DNA of 64,000 bases from Klebsiella pneumoniae (GTDB taxonomy: Bacteria > Myxococcota_A > UBA796 > SXON01), in contig CAMAXZ010000001.1 in NCBI GenBank assembly GCA_945862325.1, positions 1-64,000 of the forward strand. The letters are read 5' to 3'. How positions within the stretch are numbered: the stretch's first letter is position 1; every line of letters starts with the position of its first letter. The notes under the pieces were generated by a model. It was not told the origin of the DNA. It saw nothing but the letters and a program-made list of their open reading frames with translations, and searched no databases. Of this stretch, positions 52,181 through 60,866 are shown piece after piece. The position numbers and the translations under genes are program-made.

Positions 52181-53641
52181 TCAGGCCGCGCCGACGTGCG
52201 CCGCGGCGTCGTTCTCCGCCGTGAGCGGGAACGACTCGTGGCCGTCCCAGGCGCGCAAGGACGCCGCCCCGCTCGCGTCCACCCAGGCGAAGGTGTCGCG
52301 CCCCATGCGTCGGGTGCAGGCGACATCTTCGAAGGCCGGCGACCAATGCCCGGTGTTCAGGTACTCCACCGACCCCACGCGCTCGTGCCGCGGGCGGTGG
52401 GTGTGGCCCATGACCACGCGGGTGACCCCCGCGATGCGCGCCAAGAGCGGCACGTGCTCGCGGATGTTCACCTCGACCGAGCCGACCTCGGAGCGGCAGC
52501 TTCTGGCGTAGGCGAGGAACGGCCCGAGCAGGAGGCCGAAGATCGGGAGCGCCCACGCCGCGCCGGCGCCGGTGACGAAGTGGAACGCGGCGAACAGCTG
52601 GAACGTGACCAGCACGACGAGCGCCGCGAGCGCCGCGCGATCCACCCACAGCTCACGCGCGAGCCGCCACGGCTCGAACACGGCCGGGTGCACCGCCACG
52701 GCGCGGAGCGCACGCACCATGCGCGCCGAGGCGCCGGCTCGCTGCGCGACGGCCTCCTCGCGCGCCTCGAGCGCCGCGGGATCCCGCAGCGTCGGGCCCC
52801 AGCCGTCCACGAGCGAGGCCGCGAGGGCGAGCGGCGCCGTCCAGGCCCACGTCCATGCCAGGAGCGGCTGGGTGCGCATCACGTCGCGCACGAAGAAGCG
52901 GATGTACTCCCCGATCGGTCGGATGAACGCCGAGTCGGCGTGAGGGTTGATGAGCCCCATGCCGTTGGCGATGTATCGGGTGCAGAGGTTTCCGAAGGGC
53001 ATGCGGACCCGGGTCCGTCCGGCGTTGCGCACCCACGGCTCCACAGGGTCCTGACACACGCAATATGCGTCGAACTGGTTGCCGTGCGTCACCAGGGTGT
53101 CCCCGCCGGAGAGGCGGAACAGCTCGCACACCACGAGGCGCTCGGGGTGTTCGGGCGCGACGCGGGCGCGCAACGCCTCCTGGACGGCGGGCCAGTGCAG
53201 CTCGAGGTCGTGGTTGCCGATGACGAACACGAGCTCGTGCCCCTCCGCGACCCACGCGCGCAGCGCCTCCACCAGGCCGGGGTGATGATCGAGGATGCGG
53301 CGCATCTTCCAGGCCGACTTCGCCTCTTCGGGGTGCAGCCCGCGCGTGGACTCGAGCCACGACACCTCGAACGCGGGCGCGTCGGTCGGGACCGCGATCA
53401 CCGTATCGAAGTCGAACACGTCGCCGTTGAGGATGAGCTCGATCGGCCGCCCGCCCCCGAGCTCGCGAAGGTGGGACAGCAGCCGGACGATGCGCGGCTC
53501 GTCGAACACCTCACGCTGCTTGAACCGGCGCCACAGAGGGCGGCTCGGATCCTCCGCCTCGTGGTCGGATACGTGCAGGTCGCTGAGGATGGCCGTCGGG
53601 GTCCGACCAAGGTGGCGAAGGCGGTACGGCTCTGCGCTCAT
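52181..53641 (-). CDS. Calcineurin-like metallophosphoesterase with membrane segments
   Basis: The 486-residue protein has the full metallophosphoesterase set: SDLHVSD (Asp-x-His), GDVFDFD, GNHDLE, a later His in VTHGNQFDA, and GHTHRPRHE. The fold is interrupted after about residue 235 by a helical insert with three probable membrane segments (LLAWTWAWTAPLALAAS, ALAALVVLVTFQLFAAFHFV, LPIFGLLLGPFLAYA), so the enzyme seems membrane-bound. UDP-2,3-diacylglucosamine hydrolases and nucleases are in the same superfamily; the substrate is unknown. A second, insert-free phosphoesterase lies at 57296-58375. Confidence 0.85.
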   Translation of the reverse strand: MSAEPYRLRHLGRTPTAILSDLHVSDHEAEDPSRPLWRRFKQREVFDEPRIVRLLSHLRELGGGRPIELILNGDVFDFDTVIAVPTDAPAFEVSWLESTRGLHPEEAKSAWKMRRILDHHPGLVEALRAWVAEGHELVFVIGNHDLELHWPAVQEALRARVAPEHPERLVVCELFRLSGGDTLVTHGNQFDAYCVCQDPVEPWVRNAGRTRVRMPFGNLCTRYIANGMGLINPHADSAFIRPIGEYIRFFVRDVMRTQPLLAWTWAWTAPLALAASLVDGWGPTLRDPAALEAREEAVAQRAGASARMVRALRAVAVHPAVFEPWRLARELWVDRAALAALVVLVTFQLFAAFHFVTGAGAAWALPIFGLLLGPFLAYARSCRSEVGSVEVNIREHVPLLARIAGVTRVVMGHTHRPRHERVGSVEYLNTGHWSPAFEDVACTRRMGRDTFAWVDASGAASLRAWDGHESFPLTAENDAAAHVGAA

Positions 53642-53705
53642 CGCGCACGAGCGTAGACCTTCACGGTGTCGGTCTCGCGAACTCCGGCGGCCCCTCGTGT
53701 GACGA

Positions 53706-55361
53706 TCAGAAGACGTCGAGGTAGAACGCCCAACGCCCGTCCGACGTGCCGTCCGGGCCGACGAGCGGCGCCACGCCGACGAGCTCGGGCTCGACCGCCA
53801 GCCCCGCGCCGCCGAGCAGGTCCGCGAGGTCGAAGCTCAGCGTTCCCGCGAGAAGCCCCGCGAGGCCGGTGAACAGCTCGCCGATCTCCACCGCCGTGGC
53901 GTCCCAGGCCGCGTTCGCGCGGTAGTCGACGACCCGGACCTCGACCGCCTCGAGATCCGCCGACACCTCGGTCCCGTCGAGCACGAGGTCGACCTTCGCG
54001 AGGATGGACGTCGACAACCAAGGATCGCAGTCGCCGCCGGTGAGCGTCTCGATGTCGAAACGCACGTCCGGCAGCCAGAGGGTCGCGAGCGGCTCCCCCA
54101 CGCCGGCCACCATGCGCGCCACGCGCGCTTGGCCGGCGCTGACCGACAGGCAGTACCCGTCACGCTCGGCCGGGAGGTCGCCGCCGCCCGGCAACGCCTC
54201 GATGCCGCCGCCGAACACGTCGGCGAGCGTGCCGCTGAGCGGGAGCTCGAAGTTGAGGAAGTCGCCGATCGCGGCGTCTACCACGGTGTTCACCAGGCCC
54301 TCGTGCACGGCGAATCCGAGGTGATACGGCTCGCCTGTGTTGGTCGTCCCGCCGAGGAGCGCGAGGTCGTTCGGGAGGGTGTCCGGCGCGTCGCCGTCGG
54401 TGGCGACGGTCGCGCCGAGCGCCAGTCCGTCGAGGTCGGCGTCGAGGTCGACGAGGCGCGCGGCGAGGTCGGCCCCGCCGAGGGGCACCTCGAACGCGAA
54501 GGGGCCGCCGAGCTCGAGCGGGCCGGCCTGGCTCAACAAGGTGTCGGCGAGCGTGTCCCCCAGCACGGTGAGGAGCGAAGCGATGGGATCGAGCAGGAGA
54601 TCCGCGAGCCAGTCGGGCAGGTCGGACCCGCTGAAGCCGATGTTCGGATCGGACAGCTCGACCACGCCGTCCGTGAGCGTCAGCGTGACCAGGCCGTCGG
54701 CGTCGACGTCGGGGGTGCCGCGCGCGCCGAGGGAGGCCGTCGTGGTGAGCGACATCGGCAGCGTCCACTCGCCGGCGACGAGCTCGAGCGTGGCGGTGAT
54801 GTCGACGACGGTGACCGCGACCCCGACGTCCGCGAAGCCCGGGGACAGGTCGGCCTCGATGCCGCCGAGCACGACGCCGCCCGGGACGAGCGAGAACCAC
54901 TCGGTCTCGATCGCCGGGATCGCCGCGGAGAGCAGGTCTTCGAGGCCGAGCGCGGCGAGCTGGTCCTCGACGAGCGGCTCCAAGGCGTCGAGTCCGGTCG
55001 GGGTGAGCCGCCCGCTGATGGCGCCGGGGTCGGTGGCGCGCGGGTCGTCCCCGTCGAACACCGGGCGGAGTTCCCGGATTTTCTGGTCCCCGTCGAGCGC
55101 GAACACGTCCACCACGAAGGCGCGCGCGTCGCCCTGCCAGGGCAGCGCGACGTCGAAGCTGCCGTCGTCGGCGACCGGGATCGCGACGCGGTTCACGAGG
55201 ACCTGCGCATCGACCGGGGACACCGAGCCTTCGACGCGGATCGTGCGCGTATCGCCGAGGTACGCGCCATAGGTCGGCGTACGGAGGTCGAGGGCGAGCG
55301 GAGCGCGCGGTTCGACGAGGTTCTCACGGACACACGCCAGCAACGACAACGCGAGGAACAT
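53706..55361 (-). CDS. Large lipoprotein with N-terminal Ig-like domain
   Basis: The 551-residue product starts at ATG 55361; its leader MFLALSLLAC has the lipobox Cys at position 10 and no basic n-region. Residues about 20-90 look like a glucodextranase-type Ig-like domain (PTYGAYLGDTRTIRVEGSV, VNRVAIPVADDGSFDVALP). The rest is acidic, with Leu/Asp/Gly-rich beta segments and short helices (DWLADLLLDPIASLLTVLG) repeated irregularly. The pattern is reminiscent of lipid-binding beta proteins, but I cannot name a family. It is a single gene between a phosphoesterase and mtnA. Confidence 0.68.
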   Translation of the reverse strand: MFLALSLLACVRENLVEPRAPLALDLRTPTYGAYLGDTRTIRVEGSVSPVDAQVLVNRVAIPVADDGSFDVALPWQGDARAFVVDVFALDGDQKIRELRPVFDGDDPRATDPGAISGRLTPTGLDALEPLVEDQLAALGLEDLLSAAIPAIETEWFSLVPGGVVLGGIEADLSPGFADVGVAVTVVDITATLELVAGEWTLPMSLTTTASLGARGTPDVDADGLVTLTLTDGVVELSDPNIGFSGSDLPDWLADLLLDPIASLLTVLGDTLADTLLSQAGPLELGGPFAFEVPLGGADLAARLVDLDADLDGLALGATVATDGDAPDTLPNDLALLGGTTNTGEPYHLGFAVHEGLVNTVVDAAIGDFLNFELPLSGTLADVFGGGIEALPGGGDLPAERDGYCLSVSAGQARVARMVAGVGEPLATLWLPDVRFDIETLTGGDCDPWLSTSILAKVDLVLDGTEVSADLEAVEVRVVDYRANAAWDATAVEIGELFTGLAGLLAGTLSFDLADLLGGAGLAVEPELVGVAPLVGPDGTSDGRWAFYLDVF

Positions 55362-55425
55362 CGGTCGACCCGGGTTGGGAGCAGTGTACACCCGGGCCGG
55401 CCCGGGCGCGCGCGGGTCGCCGGGG

Positions 55426-56496
55426 TCAGGCGCTGCGCGCGACGCTCGCGATGCCCTCGGCGGTGGCCGGGATGATGCCGCGCTCGGTCACGATGCCGGT
55501 CACGAGCTCGGCTGGGGTGACGTCGAACGCCGGGTTTCTGGCGGTCGACGTCGCGGGGGACGTACGCACGCGGATGAAGCGGCCTTCGTCGGACCAGCCC
55601 CACGCGTAGAGGACCTCGTCGCCGTCGCGCTCTTCGATGGGGATGTGGTCGCCCGTCGGGGTGTGGGTGGCGATCGTGGTCGTCGGCGCGGCGACGTAGA
55701 ACGGCACGCCCGCCGCCCGCGCCGCGAGCGCGGAAGTGTACGTGCCGATCTTGTTCGCGACGTCGCCGTTGGCCGCGATCCGGTCCGACCCGACGATGAC
55801 CAGGTCGATCGCCCCGCGCCGCAGGTAGTGGCCCGTCGCGTTGTCCGCGATGATCGCGTGGCGCACGCCCTCCTGACCGAGCTCCCACGCCGTGAGCTGG
55901 CTGCCTTGCTGCCGCGGCCGGGTCTCGTCGACGTACACGAAGGGGTCGGCGCCGCCGCGGAAGGCCGCGTAGATGGGCGCCAACGCGCTGCCCCAGTCGA
56001 CGAACGCCAGCCAGCCGGCGTTGCAGTGGGTGCTCACCCGCGGGCCGCTCGCGACGAGCGGCGCGCCGAGCTCGCCGATGCGGCGGCAGCTCGCCGCGTC
56101 GTCGTCGCACACGGCGACGGCGGCGTCGACCGCGTCGCGCCGCGCGCGATCGAGGTCGCTGCCGGCCGCGGTGATGGCGCGCAGGACCGTGTCGATGCCG
56201 TAGAAGAGGTTCTGAGCCGTCGGGCGCGTGGCGCGGAGGGTGTTCGCGGCCTGGGCGACGAAGGCGTGGAACTCGCCCGCAGGCGCCTCCATCGCGGCTT
56301 GCGCCATGCCCAGCGCGCCGGTGGCGCCGATCGCGCCGGCGCCGCGGACGGTCATCCCGCGGATGGCTTCGGCGGTGTCGCGGTGCGTCGCCATGTCGAC
56401 GATCGTGAAGGTGTGGGGCAGGCGCGGCTGGTCGATCATGCGCACCCGACCGCCCTCCCACCACACGGTCCGCGTCGGGACGCCATTGACGTTCAT
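55426..56496 (-). CDS. mtnA: S-methyl-5-thioribose-1-phosphate isomerase
   Basis: The 356-residue enzyme converts methylthioribose-1-phosphate to methylthioribulose-1-phosphate in the methionine salvage pathway. The family signatures are clear: RGAGAIGATGALG, the active-site cysteine in STHCNAG, and VIVGSDRIAANGDVANKIGT (shown in parts VIVGSDRIAANGD and VANKIGT) with the catalytic Asp. The related eIF2B-alpha fold fits the C-terminal half (YVAAPTTTIATHT). The start ATG overlaps the stop of the upstream gene as ATGA. Confidence 0.95.
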   Translation of the reverse strand: MNVNGVPTRTVWWEGGRVRMIDQPRLPHTFTIVDMATHRDTAEAIRGMTVRGAGAIGATGALGMAQAAMEAPAGEFHAFVAQAANTLRATRPTAQNLFYGIDTVLRAITAAGSDLDRARRDAVDAAVAVCDDDAASCRRIGELGAPLVASGPRVSTHCNAGWLAFVDWGSALAPIYAAFRGGADPFVYVDETRPRQQGSQLTAWELGQEGVRHAIIADNATGHYLRRGAIDLVIVGSDRIAANGDVANKIGTYTSALAARAAGVPFYVAAPTTTIATHTPTGDHIPIEERDGDEVLYAWGWSDEGRFIRVRTSPATSTARNPAFDVTPAELVTGIVTERGIIPATAEGIASVARSA

Positions 56497-57299
56497 CGGG
56501 GAGCCTCCTCGTTTGCAAACACGCTTCGTAGAACCTGCTTCAACACCTGGGCAGCGGCCTCACGCGCGGCGCCGCGCATCGCTTCGTCCCGCGCGTCCGC
56601 CGCGTTCGCGGACTCGGCCGTCGCCACGGCGTCGAAGTGAACACCGTCGCGCTCGACCCGGGGAAACCGCAACTTTCGGACCTTCAACCCCACCTGGACG
56701 CGCGCGAGCGACCCCTGGCGCGACGACGAGCGGGGCTCGAGATCCCGCACCAACGGCGACGCGAAGAGGATGACGCCGGTGTCCGGGGCGCCGGGCGGGG
56801 CCCAGCGGAGGCCGAGGTCTTCCACCGACGCGCGGACGAGCTCGTCGAAGCGCGCCTGGTACGTGCGATCCGAGCCTTCCCAGAAGATGCTGACGCTTCG
56901 CACCGGCGCCGTCATCGCCTTCCCGCCCTCCGTGGTCATCCAGCCACGAAACAGGTCTTCCACCAGCGCCGTCGGGTACCGCACGCTCTCCTGGTGTGAG
57001 ACGACGCGCAGCGCGCTCATGGCCCAGCGGTGCGGGTCGCTCACGCGGAGCGGCTCGACCGCGGCGAGCGTCGTGAGCACGGCGACCTGGTCGCGGAGCT
57101 CCGGCACGCGCGCGTCGAGGCCGAGCCGCGTACACTCCGCGCTGCACGCGTCCCACACGATCGCGGCGCGCTTCCAGTCGCGCGCGGCCTCGTGGGGCAA
57201 CGCGGCGTCCGCGCAGATGCGGACCTGGCGCTGCTCTTCGGTCAGCGCGTCGATCAGGCCGGCGTGCGCGAGGGTGACGGCGAGGCTGAGGAGGATCAC
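56493..57299 (-). CDS. Exported protein of unknown function
   Basis: The 268-residue product starts at a GTG overlapping the phosphoesterase stop (GTGA). It has a Sec-type leader (ILLSLAVTLAHA, cleavage before Gly-Leu-Ile) and no lipobox. A helical N-terminal part with two cysteine pairs (residues about 30-55) is followed by a mixed region (SVSIFWEGSDRTYQARFDEL, VEDLGLRWAP) and a basic C-terminal helix. I recognise no family. It sits in a chain of three overlapping genes ending in mtnA, but shows no link to methionine salvage. Confidence 0.68.
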   Translation of the reverse strand: MILLSLAVTLAHAGLIDALTEEQRQVRICADAALPHEAARDWKRAAIVWDACSAECTRLGLDARVPELRDQVAVLTTLAAVEPLRVSDPHRWAMSALRVVSHQESVRYPTALVEDLFRGWMTTEGGKAMTAPVRSVSIFWEGSDRTYQARFDELVRASVEDLGLRWAPPGAPDTGVILFASPLVRDLEPRSSSRQGSLARVQVGLKVRKLRFPRVERDGVHFDAVATAESANAADARDEAMRGAAREAAAQVLKQVLRSVFANEEAPR

Positions 57300-58375
57300 G
57301 ACACGCCCAGGGTAGCGGTCGCGGGGCTCGCCACGCGACGACGGCGACGTAGCTCCGCGGAACGAAAGCGGAAATAGCCGAGGTATTCGTTGCGCCACCA
57401 CCGCTGGAAGGTGAGCGCGTCGAGCTCCCCGTCGAGCAGGCGGCGGTACAGGCGGTCCTCGTGCTCGCGCCCGGTGATGACGTCGCGCACCCGCGCCCGC
57501 CCACCCTCGAGGGTGGTCAGCGCCGCCCAACCGAACGTCCAACTTCCTGTGTTGACGTAGCGGACGCCGTCGACCTCCGTCACGCCCGGCATGTGGGTGT
57601 GGCCGCACACGATGGTGCGTACGCCCTCGCGTCGCGCCCATTCAGTGGCGGGGCCGGTGATCATCATCGGGTCGCCCGCCTGGTTCATCGTCCAATACTG
57701 GATCATCGCGGCGCGTTGTGCGGCGTGCGCGTCGCGCCCGAGCCAACGGAGCGGGACGTTCGTGAGGTCGACGAACCGCGAGTACTTGTGGAAGAGCCAG
57801 AACGCAAGACGATTCGCGGGGTTGTAGAAGTCCTCCAGCGGCAGCCGCAGGCGGGTCCCGAGCGCGCGCTCGACCGCGTGGTGCACGCGCGTGGCGATGC
57901 CCGCGCCGTGGACGTTCGGGCCGATCCACGGGTCGAACCGGTGCCCGTGCTCGATGACGACGTCGTCGCCCACGCGCAGCCGGCTGCACACGCGGAAGTG
58001 AAGGAGGTCTTCGTACGCGTGGAGATCGTCGTCGTGGTTGCCGAGGACGTACACGACCTCGTCGTGCCCACGGGCGCCGTACGCCGACAACGCACGAAAC
58101 AGGTCGCGATGGGCGCGCACCACGGGCGTGAGGTCGCCCGCCTGGTGGAAGTCGATCGCGTCGCCGTTGATCACGAGCCGCGCCCCCGCGTCGCGCGCGC
58201 GCGCCACCACGTCCAGGAGCTGGGCGTCCTTCCCACAGAACGCGTCGGTAGGGCCGCCGTCGCCGAGGTGCAGGTCCGAAACGACCCACACGGGCCTGTC
58301 GTCGGCCACCCGGAGCTCGGGAGCGTCAAGCCCCGAGTACGGGCGGGCGCGCGACGAGGTCGGAGGGCCGTTCAC
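57296..58375 (-). CDS. Calcineurin-like metallophosphoesterase (UDP-2,3-diacylglucosamine hydrolase-like)
   Basis: The 359-residue protein starts at a GTG at 58375. The metal-binding series is complete: SDLHLGDGG, GDAIDFHQ, GNHDDDLH, IEHGHRFDPW and GHTHMPG. The spacing and the SDLHLGD start resemble LpxH/YbbF-type lipid A phosphoesterases and archaeal relatives. A longer in-frame extension upstream is Arg/Pro-rich and without conservation, so I did not use it. The gene heads a chain with the exported protein and mtnA, each overlapping by four bases. Confidence 0.85.
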   Translation of the reverse strand: MNGPPTSSRARPYSGLDAPELRVADDRPVWVVSDLHLGDGGPTDAFCGKDAQLLDVVARARDAGARLVINGDAIDFHQAGDLTPVVRAHRDLFRALSAYGARGHDEVVYVLGNHDDDLHAYEDLLHFRVCSRLRVGDDVVIEHGHRFDPWIGPNVHGAGIATRVHHAVERALGTRLRLPLEDFYNPANRLAFWLFHKYSRFVDLTNVPLRWLGRDAHAAQRAAMIQYWTMNQAGDPMMITGPATEWARREGVRTIVCGHTHMPGVTEVDGVRYVNTGSWTFGWAALTTLEGGRARVRDVITGREHEDRLYRRLLDGELDALTFQRWWRNEYLGYFRFRSAELRRRRRVASPATATLGVS

Positions 58376-58455
58376 GCGGCGCAGACTACCCGAATCCCAT
58401 CCGCGGGGCGAGCGGACGTCGCGGGCCCGGCACGTCCGCGATACCACGACGACCC

Positions 58456-58797
58456 GTGCTGACCGCGCCTGTCCTCGCCCTCCTCCGCGACGTCCTCGAC
58501 CCCGACGGTCGCGGGCTCGACGAGGGCTGCCTCGCCGGCGCGGCCGAGGACATGGTGGGCCGGATCCGTAGCATGCCCCGATACATGGGCATCGGCATCG
58601 CCACCGTGACCCGGACGTTCGGCGCATCGGGCTACCCGGCCTGGCCGCGAGAGCGTCGCCTGCGCGCGCTCGCCGCGATGCGCGGCGCGCCGGTGGGGCT
58701 GCTCCGCGACTACCTGGACTTCGTCGAAAAGATGGGTACGTTCGTCTACTACTCTCGCGTCGAGCACGAGCTCGGCGTGGCGAGCCCCCCGGAATGA
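58456..58797 (+). CDS. Small protein coupled to the GMC oxidoreductase
   Basis: The 113-residue product starts at a GTG. It is mostly helical, with RSMPRYMGIGIATVTRTFG and LLRDYLDFVEKMGTFVYYS segments, and lacks a signal peptide. The ATGA overlap with the following GMC oxidoreductase suggests a two-protein system, like the small subunits that accompany some flavin-dependent alcohol or sugar dehydrogenases. I cannot match it to a known small-subunit family. The divergent phosphoesterase gene starts 80 bases upstream. Confidence 0.68.
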   Translation: MLTAPVLALLRDVLDPDGRGLDEGCLAGAAEDMVGRIRSMPRYMGIGIATVTRTFGASGYPAWPRERRLRALAAMRGAPVGLLRDYLDFVEKMGTFVYYSRVEHELGVASPPE

Positions 58798-60200
58798 GGT
58801 CCCTCGACGCCCGCGTCGTGGTCGTCGGCTCCGGGCCCGGGGGCGCCGCGACCGCCTGCCTCCTCGCGGAGGCGGGCCGTGACGTGCTGTTGCTCGAAGA
58901 GGGGGATGCGTGGCCGCCGGGGTCGGCGCCGGCGTACTCGTTGCGCGAGATGGACCAGAAGTGGCGCAACGGCGGGCTCACGCTGTCGTTCGGCCCGGTG
59001 AAGGTCACCTACGTCGAGGGGCGTTGCCTCGGCGGCGCGAGCGAGGTCAACGCGGGCTTGTACCACCCGCCGGTGCCCGAGTACTTCGACACACACGCGC
59101 GTGCGTCGGGCATCGAGAGCTTCGACGCGGCCTCGATGGCCCCACACATCGAGTGGGTGGAGCGCGAGGTCGGCGTCGCCCCCTTTCCCGGGTCCGCGGG
59201 TCGAGCGTCGGAGCGCCTCGCCGCCGGCGCCGCGAGCCTCGGTTGGAAGAGCGTCCAGGTGCAACGGTTCTGGCGCTACGACGACGCTTCGGGCCCGGCT
59301 GGCCGTCGCCGGTCCATGACCGAGACGCTGATCCCGCGCGCCCGCGCCGCCGGCGCGCGCGTCGAGACCGGCATCCGGGTGAGACGTATCGATACGCGCG
59401 GCGGGCGGGTCGTCGGCGTGCGCGGCGTCGATCGCGACGGAGCTCCGGTGCTCGTGCGCTGCGAGCACGTGTTCGTGTGCGCCGGCGCGGTGCAGACCGC
59501 GCTCGTCTTGCGCCGGAGCGGATTCCGGGCGGGGGTCGGCGACACGTTGACGATGAACCCGATGATCCGCCTCGCCGCGGAGTTCGCGGACCGCATCAAC
59601 GAGCCCGACCTCGGCGTGCCCGTCCAGCAGATCGAAGCGTTCAAGCCTCAGATGACGCTCGGCTGCTCTCACGGCTCCGTGGCCCACCTCGCGCTCTGGC
59701 TCGTGGGGCCGCCCGAGCAGCGCGATCGCATCCTCGCGGAGTGGTGGCGCTACGGGGTCTTCTACGCGAAGGTGATGGCGAAGGCGCGTGGCAAGGTTCG
59801 AAACGTGCCGTTCACCGACGAGGCGTTCGTCCAGTACGCCTTGACGCGGGACGACCTCTCCCTGCTCGGCCTCGCGGCGGAGCGCCTCGCGACGGTGCTC
59901 TTCGCCTCCGGCGCGCTCTCCCTCGTGAGCCCGGTGGCAGGCGACGCGCCGATCCGCGGCGTGGAGGACATCCCTCGCCTGCGCGCCGGCGTCGAGGCGG
60001 GACGGGCCCAGCTCTCGGCGATCCACCTGCACTCCACGGTGCCGCTCGGGGGGCCGGTCGACGCGTGGGGCAAGCTCCGGGCCACCGAAGGCGTGTGGGT
60101 GAACGACAGCTCCCTCTTGCCGGATACGCCCGGCGTCAACCCGCAGGGCACGATCCTCGCCATCGCTCATCGGAACGCCGCGCGATATCTCGGCGCCTGA
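58794..60200 (+). CDS. GMC-family FAD oxidoreductase
   Basis: The 468-residue protein has the Rossmann FAD motif VVVVGSGPGGAATACLLAEA at about 8-27, the GMC signature GRCLGGASEVNAGLYH near residues 77-92, and the C-terminal GMC region with His in HLHSTVPLGG and the segment DTPGVNPQGTILAIAHRNA. These enzymes oxidise alcohols, sterols or sugars. It has no signal peptide. Translation is coupled to the small gene upstream, and engB begins 1 base after the stop. Confidence 0.88.
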   Translation: MRSLDARVVVVGSGPGGAATACLLAEAGRDVLLLEEGDAWPPGSAPAYSLREMDQKWRNGGLTLSFGPVKVTYVEGRCLGGASEVNAGLYHPPVPEYFDTHARASGIESFDAASMAPHIEWVEREVGVAPFPGSAGRASERLAAGAASLGWKSVQVQRFWRYDDASGPAGRRRSMTETLIPRARAAGARVETGIRVRRIDTRGGRVVGVRGVDRDGAPVLVRCEHVFVCAGAVQTALVLRRSGFRAGVGDTLTMNPMIRLAAEFADRINEPDLGVPVQQIEAFKPQMTLGCSHGSVAHLALWLVGPPEQRDRILAEWWRYGVFYAKVMAKARGKVRNVPFTDEAFVQYALTRDDLSLLGLAAERLATVLFASGALSLVSPVAGDAPIRGVEDIPRLRAGVEAGRAQLSAIHLHSTVPLGGPVDAWGKLRATEGVWVNDSSLLPDTPGVNPQGTILAIAHRNAARYLGA

Positions 60201-60201
60201 C

Positions 60202-60786
60202 ATGTCTCGCGCCCGATACATCGGTTCGTTCACCGATACACTGCCGCCGCCCACCCTCCCGGAGATCGCCTTCGCGGGGCGGTCGAACGTCGGGAAGTCG
60301 TCCGCGCTCAACACATTGGCGGGTGTGTCGGGCTTGGCCCGCGTCGCGAAGACCCCCGGCCGCACGCAAGCGATCAACCTCTTCGAGATCGACGGCGCGT
60401 GGATCGCGGCCGACCTCCCCGGCTACGGCTATGCCCGTGTGGGTCACTCCGTCCGCGACTCCTGGAAGGGGATGATCGAGACCTACCTCGGCGGGCGCTC
60501 TTCGCTGCTGATGGTGGTGGCGCTCATCGACAGCCGCCTCGAGGCCCAGGAGGCGGATCAGCAGCTGCTCCAGGGCCTCTCGGCCGCCGAGATCCCCACC
60601 CTCGTCGTGGCCACAAAGGTCGACGCCCACACGCGCAACAAGCGCGCCGCGGCCATCGAGGCGCTCGCCGCGGGCCACGGCATCCCGGCGAAGGCGATCG
60701 TGCCCTTCTCGGCCCACGACGGCACGGGCAAGGACGCCATCCTCGACATCATCCGGAAGCTGCTGAAGCGCGCTGCCAAGGGCTGA
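60202..60786 (+). CDS. engB: Ribosome biogenesis GTPase EngB/YsxC
   Basis: The 194-residue protein has the EngB layout: G1 FAGRSNVGKSS, G2 region TPGRTQAINLF, G3 DLPGYGYARV (the EngB-specific form), G4 TKVD and G5 FSAHDGTG. EngB is needed for assembly of the large ribosomal subunit. The ATG lies one base after the oxidoreductase stop, so it is expressed from the same transcript. The gene converges with a vWA lipoprotein gene across a terminator. Confidence 0.94.
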   Translation: MSRARYIGSFTDTLPPPTLPEIAFAGRSNVGKSSALNTLAGVSGLARVAKTPGRTQAINLFEIDGAWIAADLPGYGYARVGHSVRDSWKGMIETYLGGRSSLLMVVALIDSRLEAQEADQQLLQGLSAAEIPTLVVATKVDAHTRNKRAAAIEALAAGHGIPAKAIVPFSAHDGTGKDAILDIIRKLLKRAAKG

Positions 60787-60796
60787 GCGGCTCGGC

Positions 60797-60836
60797 CAAA
60801 AGCACAAGCGGCGTGCGGCCTTCGCCGCACGCCGCT
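60797..60836 (-). terminator. Rho-independent terminator for the vWA lipoprotein gene
   Basis: A perfect 12-base stem pairs 60807-60818 (AGCGGCGTGCGG) with 60825-60836 around a short loop. On the minus strand it is followed by TGTGCTTTTGGCC, a short T-run. The plus-strand side has no T-run, so it serves mainly the minus-strand gene and perhaps engB as a weak site. Confidence 0.72.
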
Positions 60837-60866
60837 CGTCGACACGGGGAGGGCCCCCGTTCGCGC

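Noticed and set aside
57296-59008. A 570-residue version of the phosphoesterase starting near 59008
   Set aside because: The added N-terminal region is Arg/Pro/Ser-rich, without conservation, and overlaps two plus-strand genes; the SDLHLGD core starts soon after the GTG at 58375.
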